Assembly: GCA_035649235.1 (NCBI GenBank)
Contig: DASRJX010000252.1
Location: forward strand, 1-9,292
Length of the DNA stretch: 9,292 nucleotides
Direction: 5' to 3'
From: DASRJX01 sp035649235
Lineage (GTDB): Bacteria > Acidobacteriota > Polarisedimenticolia > Gp22-AA2
In this document: piece after piece, positions 6,974-9,292 of the stretch
Numbering within the stretch: position 1 is the stretch's first letter
Layout of the letters: each line of letters opens with the position of its first letter
Made by a program: the position numbers and the translations under genes
Notes under the pieces: generated by a model
Told to the model about the DNA's origin: nothing
Database searches by the model: none
Seen by the model: only the letters and a program-made list of their open reading frames with translations

Positions 6974-7120
6974 CGCGGGAGGCTCGGTGAGCTGCGGGTC
7001 ACCGTCGACGGCAAGGACGTGTATCGAGGGAACCAGCTCCTCTACCCCTGGCCTTCGAACGTGGTGTCCGCTGTCCGGGCGGCTCTTCGGGACAGTCACG
7101 CTGGAGCACCGAACCAGTAG
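6974..7120 (+). pseudogene. Orphan C-terminal half of a duplicated SelW-like gene
   Basis: This encodes RGRLGELRVTVDGK and onward to a TAG at 7118-7120, matching residues 37-78 of the SelW-like selenoprotein with a slightly longer end (HAGAPNQ). The CxxU part, start codon and ribosome site are missing: upstream, the same frame simply runs antisense into dehydrogenase A. It is therefore a duplication remnant and not an expressed Sec protein. The fragment is still well kept: over the 38 aligned codons from G38 I count about 9 silent and 9 amino-acid-changing differences, more silent change than expected for free drift since a simple duplication. Its last 122 nt overlap the 3' end of dehydrogenase B on the other strand. 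Confidence 0.8.
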
Positions 7121-9113
7121 AGTGGTCCTCCACGGCCGTCACCACGGCCGACCGGGGGCAGAACGCCCCCACGGTCTCCAGCCAGTGAGGTTTGTTCCCT
7201 TCGACGAAGGATGGCAGCCCATCGCACGCCCCGGTGGCGTCGGAGGCGAACATGACATCCTGTGGGTCGACGTGCCAGCTCCACTGCGCATCGCAGTCCG
7301 CTCCGTCGAGGAGCCTGTTGAAGACCGGGATCAGCGGCCTCCCCGTCCTGACGGACCGCAGCGCCCTGTCGATGAAGTCGCCGTTGGTCACCCACACGGT
7401 CATTGACTCCCGGCCGATCCGGAAGGTGACGAGCGCTCCGCCCGGGCGGGCCGCGCAGGTGCAGAGGGGCGGAGGCGCGGCATCGAGCGCCGCCACCAGC
7501 GCATCCGTCTCCGACGTCCCGCCGCCGAAGCTTCCAGGTCCGCACGCGTTCTCGCCTCGAGCCAGGTAGTAGTACGCGGAGCCGGCGGGCGGGTCGGGGC
7601 GGCCATCGACGAATTGAGGCTGAGTCAATCCCCGGCGCAGGGTGCAGGCCGACGCATAGCCGCCGTCGCTTCGGAGTGCCGTGAGATCGCCGCTCACCAC
7701 GTCGTAGGTCGTGCCGGATCCGGACGCGGCCGCCAGCGGATCCCAGGCCACCGTCCGCGGCGGGAGCGACGCGATCCCCAGGCGCCGGATCCTGGGCGGC
7801 CGGGCGAACGAGCCGGCATCGCCGGAGGAGCAGTCGCAGGCGTCGTCCACCCCGTCGGCGTCCGCGTCCGGGAACTCTCCTGGACGCGGTCCGATCCGGA
7901 ACAACCGCCCCGGATAGGCCGACAGGACGTAGAGCCTGCCGTCGGGGCCGTTCTCCAGGTCGGTCACGATGCCGAAGCCGGTGCCGAAGCGGACCTCGTC
8001 CATCTCGCCGGCGCAGCGGTCGTCGGCGTTGTCCGCCACCCGGTCCAGGAGGCCGGCCGACGAGAACGCCAGCGCGTCCCGGGAGGCGTTGAGCCGGAAC
8101 CGGTAGAGCTGGCCGCAATTGTTGTCGCCGACGACGAGGTCGTCCTGGAGCGCGCAGCCCATGATCGGGCTGGACGGGAACGCCAGGGCGGTCGGGGAGA
8201 CCGGGAGCAACCAGGAGAACTCCGGGTCCCGATAGGTCGCCCCGGGAGCGAGCCAGAGGTCGTCCGGCGTCTGCGGGTCGATCGCGTCCGGCCCCATGAG
8301 CGGGAACCAGCCGCTGTCGAAGCCGGGCACCACGCGGTTCACCTCGTCGTACACGTTGGGACCATTCTCGGTGTCCCAGAGGAAGCCGGTCTTCGGATCG
8401 AAGGCGAGGCCGAAGGAATTCCGGATGCCGTAAGCGAAGTAGCGGTTCATCCGGTCGGCCGGATCGGCCGGATTGAAGAACGGGTTGTCCGGCAGACCCG
8501 CGCCCGTGCGGTCCGTCCGCAGGATGACGGCGGTGTCGTCGGCGTCCGCCCCAAACCGGTTGTTCTGGAGCTTGCCGAAGCGGCGCAGGTCGCCGATGAC
8601 GGCGTAGAGAGCCCCGTCGGGCCCGAAGGTGATGACCCCCCCGTCGTGGATCGGGCCGGGCGTTGTCGGGAGGTCGAGGACGGGCGTGGGATCGCCGAGG
8701 GCGCTGCCGTCCCAGGTGTACCGATAGACACGGTTGCCGAGGGGCGGCGCCTGCCCGGCGGTGTCGATCCCGACGGAGCTCTCCGTGTAATAAAGGAAGA
8801 TGTGCCGGTTGATGACGAATTCGGGATCGACGGCGATCCCCAGCAGGCCCCTCTCACCCGCGGCGTCGACCGCGACGTCGAGCACGGGGTCGGGGAGCAG
8901 CACGCCGCTCAGGATGCGGCGGACGCGACCATCCTCTTTCTGCACCACCAGGATGTCGTCGGGCCCGATGAAGGCCATGCCCGTCGGGAAGGCCAGTCCC
9001 GACGCGACCTCCTCGACGGCGAGCCGGGGATCGTCGACCGTCGGGTCAGCTGCCTCCACGGACCCCACGAGGACCGCCACCACCACGATCGAGCCGAATC
9101 GGGACGGCCTCAC
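6999..9113 (-). CDS. Secreted PQQ-dependent glucose/sorbosone dehydrogenase homologue, copy B, 704 aa
   Basis: Paralogue of copy A with the same layout: signal peptide (1-22), GSDH propeller with RGLLGIA (88-94), IHDGG (155-159, His156), YGIRNSFGLAFDP (228-240, Arg231) and DLENGPDGRLY (385-395), the Ca-binding repeat DADADGVDDACDC (416-428), an Fn3-like module (about 440-530) and the C-terminal WSWHVDPQDVMF domain (about 560-662). In an 89-residue N-terminal stretch I count 13 differences from copy A. In the C-terminal domain the usual CPWSA is CPRSA and the residues before CDG differ, so this end looks relaxed. It starts at GTG (9113); the nearby ATGs upstream are out of frame. Copy A stops right after AVDEHPPASNGA; copy B lacks that stop and adds a basic, Pro/Arg-rich tail of about 40 residues translated from the antisense of the SelW-like remnant. 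Confidence 0.88.
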   Translation of the reverse strand: MRPSRFGSIVVVAVLVGSVEAADPTVDDPRLAVEEVASGLAFPTGMAFIGPDDILVVQKEDGRVRRILSGVLLPDPVLDVAVDAAGERGLLGIAVDPEFVINRHIFLYYTESSVGIDTAGQAPPLGNRVYRYTWDGSALGDPTPVLDLPTTPGPIHDGGVITFGPDGALYAVIGDLRRFGKLQNNRFGADADDTAVILRTDRTGAGLPDNPFFNPADPADRMNRYFAYGIRNSFGLAFDPKTGFLWDTENGPNVYDEVNRVVPGFDSGWFPLMGPDAIDPQTPDDLWLAPGATYRDPEFSWLLPVSPTALAFPSSPIMGCALQDDLVVGDNNCGQLYRFRLNASRDALAFSSAGLLDRVADNADDRCAGEMDEVRFGTGFGIVTDLENGPDGRLYVLSAYPGRLFRIGPRPGEFPDADADGVDDACDCSSGDAGSFARPPRIRRLGIASLPPRTVAWDPLAAASGSGTTYDVVSGDLTALRSDGGYASACTLRRGLTQPQFVDGRPDPPAGSAYYYLARGENACGPGSFGGGTSETDALVAALDAAPPPLCTCAARPGGALVTFRIGRESMTVWVTNGDFIDRALRSVRTGRPLIPVFNRLLDGADCDAQWSWHVDPQDVMFASDATGACDGLPSFVEGNKPHWLETVGAFCPRSAVVTAVEDHSTGSVLQRDCPEEPPGQRTPRSKARGRGAGSLDTRPCRRR

Positions 9114-9158
9114 GGACGCATCATATCCGGGTTCGCCCGCGCCCGGGACACTCGACGA

Positions 9159-9292
9159 CTAGTCGACCGCCTCGCCGAACACGACGAGCGCCAGGGGATT
9201 GCGGATCTCCTTGTAGTCGCGCAGCGCCGACGGCTGCAGCCAGGCGCCGTGCGCGTCCTGGACCGCGCCGGCGATGGTGGCGTAGTCGTAGG
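9159..9292 (-). CDS. Unrecognised protein, C-terminal 44 codons only
   Basis: An open minus-strand frame enters from the right edge and ends at TAG (9161-9159). The visible tail reads YDYATIAGAVQDAHGAWLQP, then SALRDYKEIRNPLALVVFG and EAVD. The composition and good third-position GC fit a real gene. I do not recognise the family. It lies 45 nt upstream of dehydrogenase B on the same strand, so it may share a transcript with it. The 45-nt gap shows no clear terminator or promoter. Confidence 0.6.
   Translation of the reverse strand, partial: YDYATIAGAVQDAHGAWLQPSALRDYKEIRNPLALVVFGEAVD

Larger units (their letters stand above)
6974..9134. repeat. Tandem duplication, unit 2 (orphan SelW-like half plus dehydrogenase B)
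   Basis: Second copy of the 2.15-kb unit at 4820-6973, in the same orientation and directly abutting it. At the junction (about 6965-6985) the sequence CCGGGTTCCGCGGGAGG resembles both the unit-1 right end counterpart (TCCGGGTTCGCCCG near 9127-9140) and the unit-1 left start (GAGGGTACGCGGGAAA near 4813-4828). This suggests joining at a short GGGT-type homology. The copies are clearly diverged, so the event is not recent. Confidence 0.85.

Noticed and set aside
6794..7120. 109-codon plus-strand frame as a second full gene
   Set aside because: Its first half is antisense of dehydrogenase A with no ribosome site; only the part from 6974 is related to a real protein.
9114..9158. Terminator or promoter upstream of dehydrogenase B
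   Set aside because: The short CCCGCGCCCGGG-like palindromic stretch has no T-run and no convincing -10/-35 pair.

Overview
This is a very GC-rich window, packed with genes whose stops and starts overlap or nearly touch. No rRNA, tRNA, CRISPR array or transposase was seen. The gene content fits a soil- or sediment-type Gram-negative lineage such as Acidobacteriota, Myxococcota or a related uncultured phylum: a periplasmic VirJ-type hydrolase next to MprF, secreted PQQ-type sugar dehydrogenases with Ca-binding and Fn3-like tails, and a selenoprotein. The phylum is inferred from style only, because there is no phylogenetic marker here.

Left part, minus strand (3619 down to 1): a membrane-lipid operon. 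It runs from a secreted VirJ/AcvB-type serine hydrolase (3619-2780), through a 1-nt gap, into an 878-residue MprF/LpiA aminoacyl-phosphatidylglycerol synthase and flippase (2778-142). A TGATG overlap then leads into a secreted protein that leaves the window (142-1). In other Gram-negative bacteria the VirJ/AcvB partner hydrolyses the aminoacyl-phosphatidylglycerol that MprF makes, so this looks like a make-and-unmake pair tuning inner-membrane charge.

Middle, plus strand (3741-4948): a secreted polysaccharide deacetylase of the NodB type, overlapping by ATGA a 78-codon gene interrupted by an in-frame TGA at codon 12. Read as selenocysteine, that TGA gives a CxxU motif (Cys9-Trp-Val-Sec12) at the N-terminus of a SelW/SelT/SelH (Rdx) type protein. 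A perfect 7-bp hairpin with a 5-nt loop starts 17 nt after the TGA, where a bacterial SECIS element belongs. A gene caller that treats TGA only as a stop would miss this gene. It is the main finding of the window.

Right part (4820-9134): a direct tandem duplication of about 2.15 kb. Each unit holds the C-terminal half of the SelW-like gene on plus and, convergent to it on minus, a secreted PQQ-dependent glucose/sorbosone dehydrogenase homologue. Because the duplication begins inside the SelW-like gene, unit 1 carries the end of the intact gene, while unit 2 carries an orphan C-terminal half with no CxxU and no start. In unit 2 the dehydrogenase has lost the stop used in unit 1 and reads about 40 codons further, through the antisense of the orphan fragment. 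The window ends with the C-terminus of an unrecognised minus-strand gene (9292-9159).
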